NCBI RefSeq assembly: GCF_016545825.1
Contig: NC_052621.1
Span: 4,922,199 to 4,986,198 of the forward strand
Length of the DNA: 64,000 bases
DNA from: Eucalyptus grandis
Taxonomy: Eukaryota > Streptophyta > Magnoliopsida > Myrtales > Myrtaceae
Direction: 5' to 3'
Positions 35,221-47,569 of this stretch are shown piece after piece (position 1 is the stretch's first letter; every line of letters begins with the position of its first letter). Both the position numbers and the translations under genes were made by a program. The notes below the pieces were generated by a model. That model did no database searches, was not told where the DNA came from, and worked only from the letters and a program-made list of their open reading frames with translations.

Positions 35221-38200
35221 TTAATTTCCAAAAACACCTTTCAATGCAATGACAAGATGTCCCATGAATCTTCATCAAATCTCAATATTGCATGATATGC
35301 TGAATGCCAATATCATCATGTCAAATAAAAACTTAAGATGCATTCACCTTTGGGACAAATTGAGCAAATTCGGAACAAAACAGCTCAAACATCACAATGC
35401 ACAGTTTTAGTAACAATTTTGAAATAACCCCTAAATGAAATTAGAAAACTCTGAAATTTTGATATCTTATAAACAAGACCTAAAGGAAAAATTTTCATGA
35501 AGAACACTAAGTTAGATTCATTGTATATCAAGAGCAGTAATTGCTATATTCTTTACTAACATTCTGTAATAGCTTCCAGATTTAACATTTACAGAGAAAA
35601 TCATTTTACTGACCAAACCTTGTCCATTTATTATTAAATTTTGATATGTTATTTCTAAGCATGTGTCCTACAACTTTCATTAAGGGTTCGAAGTCCAATT
35701 CTAACTAGATAATTACAGAAAATTCACGGAATCATCAAAGGTCATGCTGTTTTCTACGAAACAGTTTACTAATTCTAAGAGAACTACTTCTACTCATTCA
35801 AAATCCAGCATCCAACATCCACAACCCAATATTTCCAAGTCTATTGCACTACACTAGACAACAACAGCACAACATAATATAGGTTAATGGACTTTCACTT
35901 GCCTCTAGTCCTTTATCTCAATTGCAAGCAAAACAGAGGGCTAGGCTCAACGGCAGGGAAGACTAGCGGCTTCAACAGCGGCAGCTTGAGCATGGACGGA
36001 AGGTGGTCCTTCTCTTCCTTCCTCACGGTTCACACTCGCGCGCCCACTTCTCTCGCAAATCCCCTCGCTCGAACTCTCTCTCTCTCTCTCACTCGCTCAC
36101 CCGGTTCATTCTCTCTCTTCCACTCTGTGTACGAGGGTTTTGTTCCTCACTTTGTTGACAATTTAGTCAACTGCATGGGGCTTCTTTCGGTGGCTACAGG
36201 AACTGAAGACAGCTGGGGGTGTACGTGTCTTCAGCTTGTCTTTCCATGCATTTCGCTGGCTGCCCGCATAGAAGCAACGTGGCCATCATCGGCCAAACTT
36301 CAATCAACACTCCTTAATTTAGTTGACCCAATGTCAACCGAATGAAGAAGAACTTGGGCGGCATTTGGGCGTGAACGACTCCTCCTCTTTGCGTGGGCAT
36401 GCATGTTCTCGCGCATGGCCAAATTCCGTTCCCTCGATTCTCAAAATTCAATTGGTAAAAATCCAAATTCCTCTCTTATTCCATATACACTTAGGTGATA
36501 TAGTTGTATAATATTATCGAAAGAATTATGTATGTACATCGGCGGGGTCCAAAGTAGTGCCAATGATGATGATGGTACGACAAGGTCCAACATCGGTGTC
36601 GATGACGAAATCCATTAACAAGTTCGTCAATCTGCGACGTGTCGTTATTTTTCTGATGTCGACAAAAGTATTCGAACAAGGTTGGTCTCACTTAAACCTA
36701 TGAAAGTTTTCCAACAAGACTATGGTTTACTCGGAAATTAGACTATCGCTAAACGAAATGCATTGGTCCAACAATAATACAAGCCAATGTTCGTATATAG
36801 CACCAACGGCATAATCTGACGATACTTTCGTCACTAAATCACGAACCGCCGTGCATTCAGGGGTTGTCGAAATTCTCGGATGCCACATGTGCTCCCAGAG
36901 GGAGGATTTGGATTGGCGGGAACCCGCCAATTATTAGCTTTGAAGTGTTTTCGGTAGATGCCCAGGTGATCCATGGGAATCTTAAGATGCTCTCTTCGGA
37001 TATAGTATGTTGTATATCGGTTGTCTATGGGCTGCACACTTTCACTTCTAGGAGACCACTTTGGGAAGACCTTATCATGAAAAGTGCAGCTCTACGTGAT
37101 TTGCCTTGGCTAGTCGCGGGTGATTTCAACGCTATCAGAGACCCGTCTGATAGACTTGGGGGATCAGATAGTTGGATACCATGCTTTGATTATTTTAGAC
37201 GATGCTTATCTATGGCTGAGTTAGATGATTTGAGGTATGTTGGATGTCGATTTACTTGGACTAACTCTTCTGGTACTTTGTGGAAGATAAGGAAAATTGA
37301 TAGAGTCCTAGTCAATTCTAAATGGTGCCAGGTCTTTTCCTTCTCGGAAGCTTCCTTCTTTACACCGGGTATCTTTGACCACTCCCCTATGATGGTCAAA
37401 GTTTTAAATCTGGTCCATCAAAGAAAGCCTTTCAAATTCTTTGACTTTTGAATGGATCATCCTGATTTCATTCCAATTGTCAACCAAGTTTGGGGGATGC
37501 TGAATGAGGGAGTGCCCATGTTCAAACTGGTGTGCAAGCTCAAGGCTCTCAAAGGTCGTCTCAAGACTCTCAATAACGAATCATACTCCAACATATCCAT
37601 AAGGACTTCTGAAGCGAGGGCTGCGCTCCGAGTACTCAACTTGACCTTCAACAAGACCTAAACTCTGTTGCCCTTGCAGAATTGGAAAAGTCTCAGCGGT
37701 GTACTTTCTTGGACTTGCGCTCTTAAAGAGTCATTTTTCAGGCAAAAGTCCAGAGTTAAGTGGTTAGAGGAGGGAGACTGCAACACCAGATTCTTTCATC
37801 ATTATGTCAAAAAAAAACATATAAGAAATATAATTCTTTCGGTTATGGATGCGTCGAGTATCCAAATCACTAAATTGGAGCTTGTTCATCAGCATTTTGT
37901 TAGACACTACCAGGATCTTTTGTCGTCACGGCTTATACATGGGAGACCCTCGATTTAGGACATCAGGGAGGCTATCCAGTTTCCCCTCACCACTGACCAG
38001 GTTAGCTTCCTTGATCGGCCCATTTCTGATTCAGAGATCCGTGATACACTCTTCTCACTAGCTAGAGGAAAAGCTCATGGACCTGATGGTTTCACAGTTG
38101 AATTCTTTAAGCATAACTAGGAGACCGTGGGTCGGTTAGTTATATCGACAGTGAAGGATTAACAACACCATATTGGTCCTTGTACCAAAAACCCCGAATG

Positions 38201-40616
38201 CAACTTCTGTAGATGATTATAGGCCAATCGCCTGTTGTAATACCATTTACAAGTGCATCACTAAAGTCATGGCCAATCAGGTTCCTGCAATCCTACAAGA
38301 TGTCATTGGCCCTTCCCAGAGCGCATTTGTTAAAAGCTAGCGGATTAGGGATAATATCCTGCTAGCTCAGGAACTCTTTTCTGGCTTTCACATCCAACCT
38401 TACTCACCTAAATGTACAATCGAGGTAGACTTTAGAAAAGTCTATGACACAGTCGATTGGGTTTTTCTTGAGATTGTCTTTAGGCCTTCGGATTTCTCAA
38501 TCATTTGACCCGGCTCATCATGACATGCGTGAAGACCCCTAAATTTTCCATTACTTTGAATGGGGAGTTACATGGGTTCTTTGCCAGTGGCCGTGGGCTT
38601 CGTCAGGGAGACCCTCTATCCCCCTACCTGTTTACATTGGTCATGGAGGTACTTTCGGGTATTCTCACCACTCGCTCTTCGATGCCGGAATTCCAATATT
38701 ACTGGAGATGTAAAGCAACTAGCCTTTCACACCTATTCTTTACGAATGACGTCTTCCTGTTCTGTGAAGCAGACTTGCCTTCAGTGAAGCTATTCAAGGA
38801 AGGCCTCCAAATTTTTTCTGATTGGACTGGATTGGTTCCAAACACAAATAATAGTGAAGTCTACCTTGCAGGAGGTTCACCTTCTTTAAGGAACCAAATC
38901 CTCCTTACCCTTGGTTTCCTAGAAGGAAGCCTACTAGCTCGCTATCTCGAGGTTCCCATCATCACTTCCAGGATCAATAAGGCGGATTGCTGCATGTTAG
39001 TTAACTGCATCACTGTGAGAATACAATCTTGAACCCATCGCTTCCTCTCCTTCGCCGGTTGGCTACAATTGATCAAGTCAGTCCTTCATGCCATCCAAGC
39101 ATACCGAGCTAGTGTTTTTATCTTACCTGCAACTGTCTTGGATCAAATTGAATGAATACTTAGACAATTCATATGGAAAGGCCCGAAGTTGGGAAGAAGG
39201 GGTGCAAAGTTTTCCTGGGAGGACGTTTATTGCCCAAAAGATGATAGAGGCCTTAGGATCCGAAGGCTTTGGGAGTATAACAAGGGCGCCATGTTAAAAC
39301 ATATATGGATTCTATTTGTCGATAAGGAATCTTTATGGTGCAAATGGATTCACTCGACCTTCTTAAAAAGGTCGAATTTCTGGATAGCCAAAAAGCCAAC
39401 CTGCTATTTGTGGGCTTGGAATAAGATCCTCCAACTCAAGACTGAGTGTCAAAGCTCCTTCTATTGGAGAATTGGGGATGGTTGCTCGGTATCCCTTTGG
39501 TTTGATAACTGGCACCCTAGGGGCCCTTTGAACTTGTATTTTTCGAACTTGGCCATATATGCATTTGGCCTTCCTAGGCAAGCGATAGTTGTGGACCTAT
39601 TCACTGATTGTGGAGCTATGATTAAGGGGGTCTTGGACTCTTAGGCGGATCCCCTTCCCACCCTCTCACACTCTTCCAATCGTTTTGGCTAGAAGGAAAA
39701 CACCTTCCATCTCTTTACGGTGGCCTCGGCGTGGGATTTGATTAGGAGGAGGAAGACTCAAGTCTCCTGGCACAAATTCATTTGGAACAACTCCATTACT
39801 CCAAGGTACCAATTTAACCTTTGGCTTATTGCCAAACGCAGGCTTCCTACCCAAGCTCTATTATTATCTTATGGTAGGATAGATAGTGCCTTGTGTCCTT
39901 TCTGCAATGAGGTATCGGATTCTATAGACCACCTAGTTTTTGGCTGTCGCATCTCCGCTGGCATTGCCTTCTTTTGGGTCTCCAGGTGCAATCTTCCATG
40001 GCGAAACAATTCATGGGTCGAGAATCTCAATTGGGCTGCCACTACCCTTATGGGCAAAGACTTTTATAAGTACATTGCTTGCTTCTCTTTTGGTGCTCTT
40101 TGTTATTTCATATGGAAGCACAGAAACGGCATCCTATTTCAAGAGCAGAGCTTATCCATCCCAGCGGTGAAGAATCAACTCATCAAGGTCGTTGGAGACA
40201 AGGCCACCACCTACAGGAGTGTGGATGATACTTATAGAAATCGGAGGCTGCAGCGTAGCTTGGGTATTGATTCGATCATTTTTTCAGCTGGGGACTTTTC
40301 TACTTCTGCAGGGCCCTAGCCTGGTGTTTGTTGTCTGGATACTCTTCATCTGCACGGCTGCTTCCTTGACGGTTCTTCACTTTTGTCGCTGCCAAATGTG
40401 TGCGTAGATTGTGGTTCATCTGGCCTCCCGTTGATTTTTTTTGCCTTATTTGGCTGTTTTGCTTCCTTAGGCTAGCTCTTGCAGTCCTCTTTTGCATTCG
40501 GCTGACTTCCACTCACTCTGACTTGTTGTCTTGTTGAGTACAAGTTTTGTGGCGCCAAATCTTTTATAATAATTTGTTAAAGCTCAATATATTCTTACCC
40601 TTCATAAAAAAAAAAA

Positions 40617-40749
40617 ATTATTTATAGCGCTGCCTCACAGGTCAGTAATATGATAAAATTAAAGGAAATTAACATGTGGATATTGATTAAATTATGGAAT
40701 GAATCGATACATATGAATCCCTCAACATCTAATGGAAGTATGATATAAG
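40617..40749. other. Short AT-rich spacer after the LINE
   Basis: Sequence between the LINE A-tail and the B2 segment; no feature seen. Confidence 0.4.
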
Positions 40750-43330
40750 TAACCTAAACCTGTCAAAGCATATATATTTGTACTTTCCCAAATGGCTGCA
40801 AGCATAGTGGCCTACGTCAACGAAGATTATTCTATTTTTTCTTGTTAGAGCCAATTCTAATTAGTCAAATTAGAACTCCGACCCCAATTGTCTTCTCAAA
40901 AGGTGTGCCGGGATGGATTCATATTTCAAAGTCAAGGCGGGGCCGCAGACGCCACCCCCCACTAAAACCAAGTAGGGTCGTTGATAATTCATTGAGTTCA
41001 CACGTTTAGTACAATTGATTTCGAGGATGTAGGTAATCCCATCGAATAGCATTTTCACATTAATCTAGAGCATTTTCACCAGAAACAATTCCTTGTTTGT
41101 GGAAACTTTCTCAATATCTCTTTAAACACCTCTTCTTCTCCAGCCCGGTAGGATTCTCTAAGAAATGTAACTTGACTAGTTAGAAACATTACCATTCTGG
41201 CACCTTTGAGTATTTATATACTCTGAACTAAATCTCCAGGTTGTTGCTGCTAAAAGGATGTCCCTAAAGAACTTGAACAAGAGGTTCGCCTACTGTGGGA
41301 AGGCATATCTGCAGCATTTTACTTAGTTTTCCCTAGTTCTAAGCATAGCGTTGACAACCTCAACTTTCCCTAATTTATCTTTTTACATTTGAGTCTCGTT
41401 TGATATAATTTGAAATCAATTAGTTGACGAATGAGAATGGTAATATAATAACTTGGACTACAATTTTGTCGACATGAAAATTGTACTGGTGTGATTCTTG
41501 TTCCCTGAGTAACTCTGTTTTTCATAAAAGATCAAAGGAGATGTCAATTCACTTAGGTGTTTTGGTCCCATTTTTGCAATTAAATTAGATTTATCAAAAA
41601 TTATATTGAACGAACTCGAAGAATGATAATAATTTACAAAAAGAAAAATGCAAATTTTAGCCTAAAGTTTTATTAAAATAAGAGTAAAATCGGTGTTGTT
41701 AGATTCGTGTCATGACATGCTCTTGAACATTAAAGATGGGGCCATTAAAAACCGCAAATTGAAGAACATGATCCCCTTTTTTCTCCAAATTCAAGAACAA
41801 TTCAGAAGATTCTTCATATCTTCTTTCTACTATCTTCCCCGAGACTGCTTCCCATTTCAATGGACTCCCCTTCGGGTGAAAAGGGGTATGTTCCGCAGGG
41901 CTCTCCCGCCACATCCCCCTTCGTAAGAAGTGGGGAAGGGACCCCCCTATGACTCCCACAATGTCTTCCCCAGGGTTGTCTGGGCGTGGTACAGGAGAAT
42001 GATTAGGCTAGGACGAAAAGTCCTGGTGTGGCGGCGAGGGCTTTTTTCTTTTTCTTCCAAAGGAAATCCTGATATTTGACCATAGAATATGCTACTTCTA
42101 TTTGATATTTCTTCCACCATCTAGTCATATGAATTTTGGGCAATCACGGTTAGAATGTCCAATCGGTGGCCACATTCGTGAAATAAACTTAACAGAACAC
42201 GAATCCTCTATTATACTATAATGGCCAATAAAAAAATTAAATTAATAAGTGAAACGACATCAAATGCCTATAAAGAAAACCCCATCAATAAATAATATGG
42301 ATACTTGAACACTGAAAACAACATAAGCATCTCTGCCACCCGAACAAGAAAAAGAATACATGAGTGTACGTCATGACTATATATATCTTAATTCCCGATT
42401 GCAATTTTTAATGTTCATATTTATTTTTTTCATTTTATAATCAAATTATGATTTCTTGAGATGAATGGTCTAAAATGATAGAATATTTTTTGTACGAGGC
42501 AGTGAGCACTATTTTGGGGTTGATGTGGGCCCGGTTAGCTTGTCATAGGTATTATTGGCAGGCCTGCCGATAACATGATGATGGAGACATACACTGAAAC
42601 TGGAGGTCGAATTATTATCATCTGTTGCAAGACAAACAGAACCAGAAAGGAATCATAGGAAGTATGGAATGTCTGCAGTAGTTAATAATGATAAACAGTA
42701 CTTCTAAGCTAGGTGTCCCAGCCTTGACTGCTGCTTGGTGAGAAAAACACGGTGGATGGATCCAAGAGGAAAATGCAAGTATGCCTTCCTTTGTTCCTCA
42801 TTTATTTTTTCTTTTGCCTTTTTCTCATTTTTAGTAAATTTACTGGGTGTGCCTGCATTGATTTTTACAATTTCACATTTTATTTTTTTACTTAATCTAA
42901 ATCTTATGCCGCACGTTTATTATAAGAAATTCCCCTTTCTTCTTTTATATTTCCAGCGCTCTTACATTGAAACAAAGAAAGAATTGGGAAGATATACCGA
43001 GTCAAATGAGAGTGAATTGTTTAGATGAAATGTCTCATTGGGTTACCACACACTATCTCACCAAATAATAATGCTTAGTCAAACAATTTCTTGACCTTGG
43101 AGATGTTTGAGGCACCAAAAGCTATGTATTATGGAATGGTGAAAAGAAATGGAGGACAAAGAAAGAAGTGAGGAAGTTCTTAAGTTAAGTGCATAGCCAC
43201 TTTTCTTAGGAAGTTTTGAAAATGATGCATCTCAAATTGTCTGCCCGTCATCTAAACATAACTTCAATGGAAGTAAAGTGAATGAAATTGCTTTGCCAGG
43301 ACAAAGGTAAGCTAAATGAAATAAATGCTC
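40750..43330. repeat. Duplicated intergenic segment, copy B2
   Basis: Second copy of 2700-5060 (landmarks given there), a little longer through indels. It breaks off exactly where the reverse-strand LTR relic begins at about 43336, so the LTR cut into it or lies at the duplication edge. The 'MLxxCHDxLLxIKxG' frame at 41693-41926 has a partner at 3946-4140, but the frames soon diverge, so I do not call it coding. Confidence 0.75.
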
Positions 43331-43396
43331 TCAGTTGTCCTCCCTTTCAGGCACCCACTTACGCTCGGGAGCATGCAAAGGCTAATGGCTCGCTAA

Positions 43397-44709
43397 GGGC
43401 GCGCATGACAAAATTCTTGTTTCTCGATTTCTCTGTTTCTTTGTTCCCCGGAACAGGTTTGGAACAGAAGTCCGTTTGGTAACGCAATTTGATTTTTCTA
43501 TTTCTGAAACAGATTTCTATTCCGAAATAGAGAAATTGAAGAAATCAAAAGCTGAAATTTTTAACTTCTCGCTTTCGAAATAGAAATCAGAAACTGAAAT
43601 CAAACCATATAAAAGAACATTGCGCTTTCTTACTAACTTAATTCACTCATAACCACAACTTCACAAATTATTGCTAATTTTCTTTTTCTTATTTTGCTCG
43701 TGTTTTTTTTTTTTTTTTGCATTTTTTCGTTTTTTTTTTTTTTTTTTTTGATAACTTACTCTTTAGGATGAAAGGAAATTGAATGGGTCCCCAGTTTTCA
43801 AAAACGACCAAAGTTCTTAAATGCTTATTTAAAAACAATAGGGCTCTTTCCTCCTAGAAAAGGCACGCGCATGGCCGCTTGAAGAAAAAGTTCTTACGTA
43901 ATAGATGAATAAAAACGTGCCTAGAAATTTAACTTTATTTTTTTTTACGGATTCAAAATTTTGCAAAATCAAAATAATTAGATTGTTACACAATCTTGAA
44001 TTTTAATTCGAATGCAAGAGATTCAAGAGAATCTCTCTTTGCTATGCAAGGGCCATTAAAGGTTCATTGAGCAACAATAAAGAAATTAGGGATGAGCAAC
44101 TGGACTGATTCAATTCGAGAATCAAAATAAACCGACCTTCCCCCGATTGGTTCATAACCATAAACGTTACTTTAAGGTAGAATTCTCATATATTCCTTTA
44201 CACCATTAATTTTATTTTGTTGATAATCTTGTATAATGCTAGTTTTTGATAAAATGACAAGGCTGTATAGGCGCCATTGATGGCACCCATATTCATGCTT
44301 CCGCAGTACTTGTCTGAACATACGCAAGATGAGCTTGCAAACGATACACTGACCGAGGAGGGAAACCAAATAAATACGCTTAGAAAAACAATTGCTAATA
44401 AAATGGCAAGGGATAATAATATGCCGGAAATTCCATAAAATTGTATTTTCAACTTTTGTAATATATTAGTATTATTTCTACTATTATTTTGTATTTGAGG
44501 ATTTCTTATGTTGTTATCTAATCAATTTCTATTCCTAGAAATAGAAATTTTGTGCTGATATCAAACGGATTTATGTTTCAGAAATAGAAATTTTGAGTCG
44601 TTATCAAACGAGTTTCTTTACTCAGAAACTTGTCCGGGGAATAGAAATTAAGAAATTGATTTCTGGCCAAAAATCAATTTCTGTTTCAGAAATTTTTTCA
44701 TGCGCAGCC
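43397..44709 (-). mobile_element. Harbinger-like DNA transposon, non-autonomous, copy 1
   Basis: Ends are GGGCGCGCATGACAAAATT at 43397 and the complement of GGCTGCGCATGAAAAAATT at 44709. TAA at 43394-43396 and 44710-44712 is the 3-bp target duplication. Ends starting GGGC/GGC and a TAA duplication are marks of PIF/Harbinger. Length 1313 bp. Subterminal DNA is full of 'tttctatttctgaaa' variants. No transposase is present, so it would depend on enzymes from elsewhere. Its orientation is opposite to copy 2, judged by the shared inner sequence. Confidence 0.8.
44198..44452 (-). other. Hydrophobic 84-codon frame in Harbinger-like copy 1
   Basis: The frame starts MKIQFYGISGILLSLAILLA and has a strongly hydrophobic N-terminal stretch of about 30 residues. 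The same frame is open in copy 2 (45832-46086) with about 10 differences. No transposase motif is seen. It may be chance, but it is open in both copies. Confidence 0.3.
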
Positions 44710-44712
44710 TAA

Positions 44713-45523
44713 GTGTTAAGCTTAGCTTAGGCTCTCTTAAGCCCACCAATTCACAACTTATGATTCGAGTTTTTACCCTACAAGACAATTTGATTTAGGA
44801 GTCGCTACTAATTGATTTGAGGTCGGTCGGTTAGAAACTCAAGTGAAATATCGAAAGAAATACTTCACTCGTACACAACCAGAGAAATTAGGATCGGAGA
44901 TTTGATTATACTAATTAATCATTAATGCCCTCCTAGTACCTAATCTTGTTTAAATATCAAATAAAGCATTTGTGTAGCATTTTATACCAATCATGAGTTA
45001 TAGGATTCAATTCCTAAATAGAAATCCATGCATCATACGAGCGTAATTGGAATAAGCCAATATTTGCTTCCAATAACTTAAACACAATTTTTTTAATTCT
45101 TTTACGGATTTTCACACATTTTAAGCAAAAACAAAAAGACTAATTTTTTTCTTTCTTTTGATTTTTCGGAATATTTTTTGGGGATTTTTCTGATTTTTTT
45201 GGATTTTTTAATTAAGAAATATTTTTATATTTTCATATTATATTATATTATAAAAGGTGCATCCGTGTCTGAACCGACTTGAGTCGAATGACCCGGGTCT
45301 GGACCAACTTGGGTCCGATGACTCAGGTTAATGGAACCTTAGTCGGGCCGGGCCTAACGTGTAGGCTCAGTCGAGTCTTCCCTTCCCAAAAGAAGAGGCC
45401 CAATTGAGAAATTCAAAAAAAAAGCAACCAATAGCCCACAATTTAAACTAAACCAAATCCGGCCCATTACAACAAAACCCTAGCTTGAATAACAACTCGC
45501 ATCCTACTCGGTTCTATAACCAC
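44713..45523 (-). other. Part of the LTR relic between the two Harbinger-like elements
   Basis: Reverse-strand LTR sequence, including the T-rich block (45080-45240) and the 'gacccgggtc'-rich GC block (45260-45400), which parallels the GC-rich block of the 13.4-kb LTR. Confidence 0.65.
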
Positions 45524-45526
45524 TGA

Positions 45527-46874
45527 GGGCGCGCATGACAAAATTTCTATTTCAAAAATTGATTTCTGGCCAGAAATTGATTTCTCAATTTCTATTCTCC
45601 GATAAATTTCTAGCAAAGAAACCCGTTTGATAACGACTCAAAATTTTTATTTCTGGAATAGAAATCCGTTTGATAACAAAATAAAATTTCTATTTCTAGG
45701 AATATAAATTGATTAGATAACAATATAGGAAATCCTCAAATACAAAATAATAGTCGAAATAATACTAAAACAACATAGGAAATCTTCAAATACAAAATAA
45801 TAGTCGAAATAATATTAATACATTACAAAAGTTGAAAATACAATTTCATGGAATTTCCAGCATATTATTATCTCTTGCCATTTTATTGGCAATGGTTTTC
45901 CTAAGCGTATTTATTTGGTTTCCCTCTTCAGTCAATGTATCGTTTGCAAGCTCATCCTGCGTAGGTTTAGACAAGTATTGTGGAAGCATGAATATGGGTG
46001 CCATCAATGGCGCCTATATAGCCCTGTCATTTTATCAAAGACTAATATTATACAAGATTATCAACAAAATAAAATTGATGGTATAAATGAATATATAATA
46101 ATTCTACCCTGAAGTAACGTTTATGATTAGGAACCAATCGGGGGAAGGTAGGTTTATTTTGATTCTCGAATTGAACCAGTCTAGTTGCTCATCCCTAATT
46201 TCTTTATTGTTGTTCAATGAACTTTTAATGGCCCTTGCATAGCAAAGAGAGAGATTCTCTCGAATCTCTTGCCTTCAAATTAAAATTCAAGATTGTGTAA
46301 CAATCTAATTATTTTGATTTTGCAAGAATTTTGAATCCGTAAAGAAACAAGGTTAAATTTCTAGGCACGTTTTTTATTTATCTATTGCGTAAGAACTTTT
46401 TCTTCAACTGGCCATGCGCATGCCCTTTCTAGGAGGAAAGAGCCCCATTTTTTTAAAGTAAGCATTTAAGAACTTTGGTTGTTTTTGAAAATTGGGGACC
46501 CATTTGATTGCCTTTCATCCTAAAGAGGAAGTTATCAAAAAAATGAAAAAAAAAATAAGTAAAAAAAAACGAGCAAAATAAGAAAAAGAAAATTAGCAAT
46601 AATTTGTGAAGTTGTGGTTACAAGTGAATTAAGTTAGCAAGAAAGTGCAAGGTTCTTTTATATGGTTTGATTTCAGCTTTTGATTTCTATTTCAGAAACT
46701 GAGAAGTTAAAAATTTCAGCTTCTATTTCTTCAATTTCTTTATTTCTGGAATAAAAATCTTTTTCAAAAATAGAGAAATCAAATTGCGTTATCAAATGGA
46801 TTTTTGTTCCAAACCTATTTCGAGGAATAGAGAAACAGAGAAATCAAGAAATAGAAATTTTGTCATGCGTGCCC
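45527..46874 (+). mobile_element. Harbinger-like DNA transposon, non-autonomous, copy 2
   Basis: Left end GGGCGCGCATGACAAAATTT (45527); right end is the complement of GGGCACGCATGACAAAATTT (46874). The flanks are tga (45524-45526) and taa (46875-46877), read as a once-identical TAA. Length 1348 bp. Internal sequence is the reverse complement of copy 1 almost throughout, so the pair forms a long inverted repeat around 44713-45523. Confidence 0.8.
45832..46086 (+). other. Hydrophobic 84-codon frame in Harbinger-like copy 2
   Basis: Partner of the 44198-44452 frame (MKIQFHGISSILLSLAILLA...). Both lie at the same distance from the corresponding element end. Nothing in it identifies a function. 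Confidence 0.3.
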
Positions 46875-47182
46875 TAATTCAACTCGAGGTGCAACTCCTC
46901 ACGGTTCAACGAACACGACAAACAGCGTGACCTGTCCACATCCAGCTACATGACTCCTCCAACGCTACCTCATTTAGCCTAGGTGTAAGGCCAGCCCTCC
47001 GCTAGGCCAGCCATTACAGCCAACTGAGATGCAACTCAACCTTCCCAATTTCTCTCTCTCTCTATTCTCAGTTTTATGCAACTTGGCCGGTTGAGACGAC
47101 AGCACCATTTGCCTCGATGAGGCTACCCGCCTACTCGTTCTCTGTCCTCCCTCCCAATAAATCTCTCTCGAGCTCCCTCTCA

Positions 47183-47189
<7 letters not shown>

Positions 47190-47253
<64 letters not shown>

Positions 47254-47261
47254 TAGTTGAA
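47190..47261. repeat. (CT)n microsatellite
   Basis: A nearly pure run of about 35 CT units with one interruption, inside the LTR relic. On the reverse strand it reads as (GA)n just downstream of a TATA-like 'gatttattggg', a layout common at plant LTR transcription starts. Confidence 0.85.
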
Positions 47262-47569
47262 GCAAATAGTATTAATCTGTTAGGGTCAAATTGATCCCTA
47301 ATATTTTGTGCAATTTAATCGTGAATATTAGCCAAAATTTAGGTGTCAATAGATGCCTCTCTTTGAAAGTGAGCTTATAAAGGTTGCATTCAAAAACGAA
47401 CTAATACCTAAATTTTGTCCATGCATATGCAGTAGATAATATCTTATTTGGGACCAAGTGTCATATGCCAAAAAAAGGGCAATATACCATAATATATACT
47501 AAGATAGATAAGACTATATATGTAATCACTTATCAGGAAGGAGTGATATGGGGCATGAACCCAGAGTTT

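Larger units (their letters stand above)
33838..36887 (-). mobile_element. 3.05-kb TG...CA element (solo LTR or LARD-like) inside LINE ORF2
   Basis: Plus-strand ends are TGTGGCACCCC (33838) and GGATGCCACA (36887). Target duplication: tgtgc at 33833-33837 and 36888-36892. Removing it restores the LINE frame. It is the same family as 58695-62114 but reversed: its left end matches the complement of that element's right end (tgtagcaccccgaac..cttcga against tgtggcacccctcgaac), and both carry the same short ORF, a CT/GA-rich promoter-proximal tract (36060-36120 here) and GC-rich imperfect repeats (34865-35220 here). No gag or pol is visible. TG...CA ends and a 5-bp TSD argue for LTR integrase. With no internal LTR pair found, a very long solo LTR is the simplest reading; a LARD is the alternative. 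Confidence 0.85.
33654..40319 (+). pseudogene. LINE ORF2 relic: AP endonuclease, reverse transcriptase, C-terminal zinc finger; split by an insertion
   Basis: The start (MYIGIWNNRGLVDPTRQAE, 33654) is the endonuclease N-terminus and METKV (33760) its second motif. The insertion 33838-36887 falls after SNYSCA; reading resumes with PRGRIWIG at 36891. Endonuclease continues with LVAGDFNAIRDP (37112), GCRFTWTN (37245) and a degenerate FDHSPMMV (37373; usual SDH). A stop follows at 37449. RT pieces: KESFFRQKSRVKWLEEGDCNT (37726), DYRPIACCNTIYKCI (about 38215), a degenerate VDFRKVYDTVDW (38430), RGLRQGDPLSPYLFTLVMEV (38591) and FTNDVFLFC (38742), where the catalytic FADD is FTND. The C-terminal zinc finger of RVT type is open from 39720 to 40319 (CPFCNEVSDSIDHLVFGC). 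Loss of catalytic residues and multiple breaks make it dead. Confidence 0.9.
31375..40616 (+). mobile_element. Near full-length LINE (L1-type), interrupted by a 3.05-kb insertion
   Basis: In order: a 5' UTR of about 165-bp monomers (31380-31860), ORF1 (32002-33598), ORF2 starting at 33654, an inserted TG...CA element (33838-36887), the rest of ORF2 to 40319, a 3' UTR and an A run at 40606-40617. Without the insertion it is about 6.2 kb, normal for plant L1. Its ORF2 is related to the truncated LINE at 17460-20240, but the two differ throughout. Flanking duplications were not identified, partly because the 5' end abuts (TA)n. Confidence 0.88.
43336..47351 (-). mobile_element. Reverse-strand LTR relic related to the 13.4-kb solo LTR, carrying two nested DNA transposons
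   Basis: Read on the reverse strand it begins near 47351 (ttgacacctaaattttgg, matching ttgacacctcaatttta at 13391). It ends near 43336 (…gcctgaaagggagga, matching the ..caccagaaaaaaagg end at 15590). Diagnostic inner blocks match in order: the T-rich/A-rich tract (45080-45240), 'aagattaggta' to 'agtagcgactcc' (44955-44800), 'gtgaattggtgg' (44745) and 'cgagccattagcct' (43380). Two Harbinger-like elements interrupt it; without them it is about 1.35 kb. A (CT)n run at 47190-47261 lies in its promoter half. No target duplication is visible, so it is old. Confidence 0.78.
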
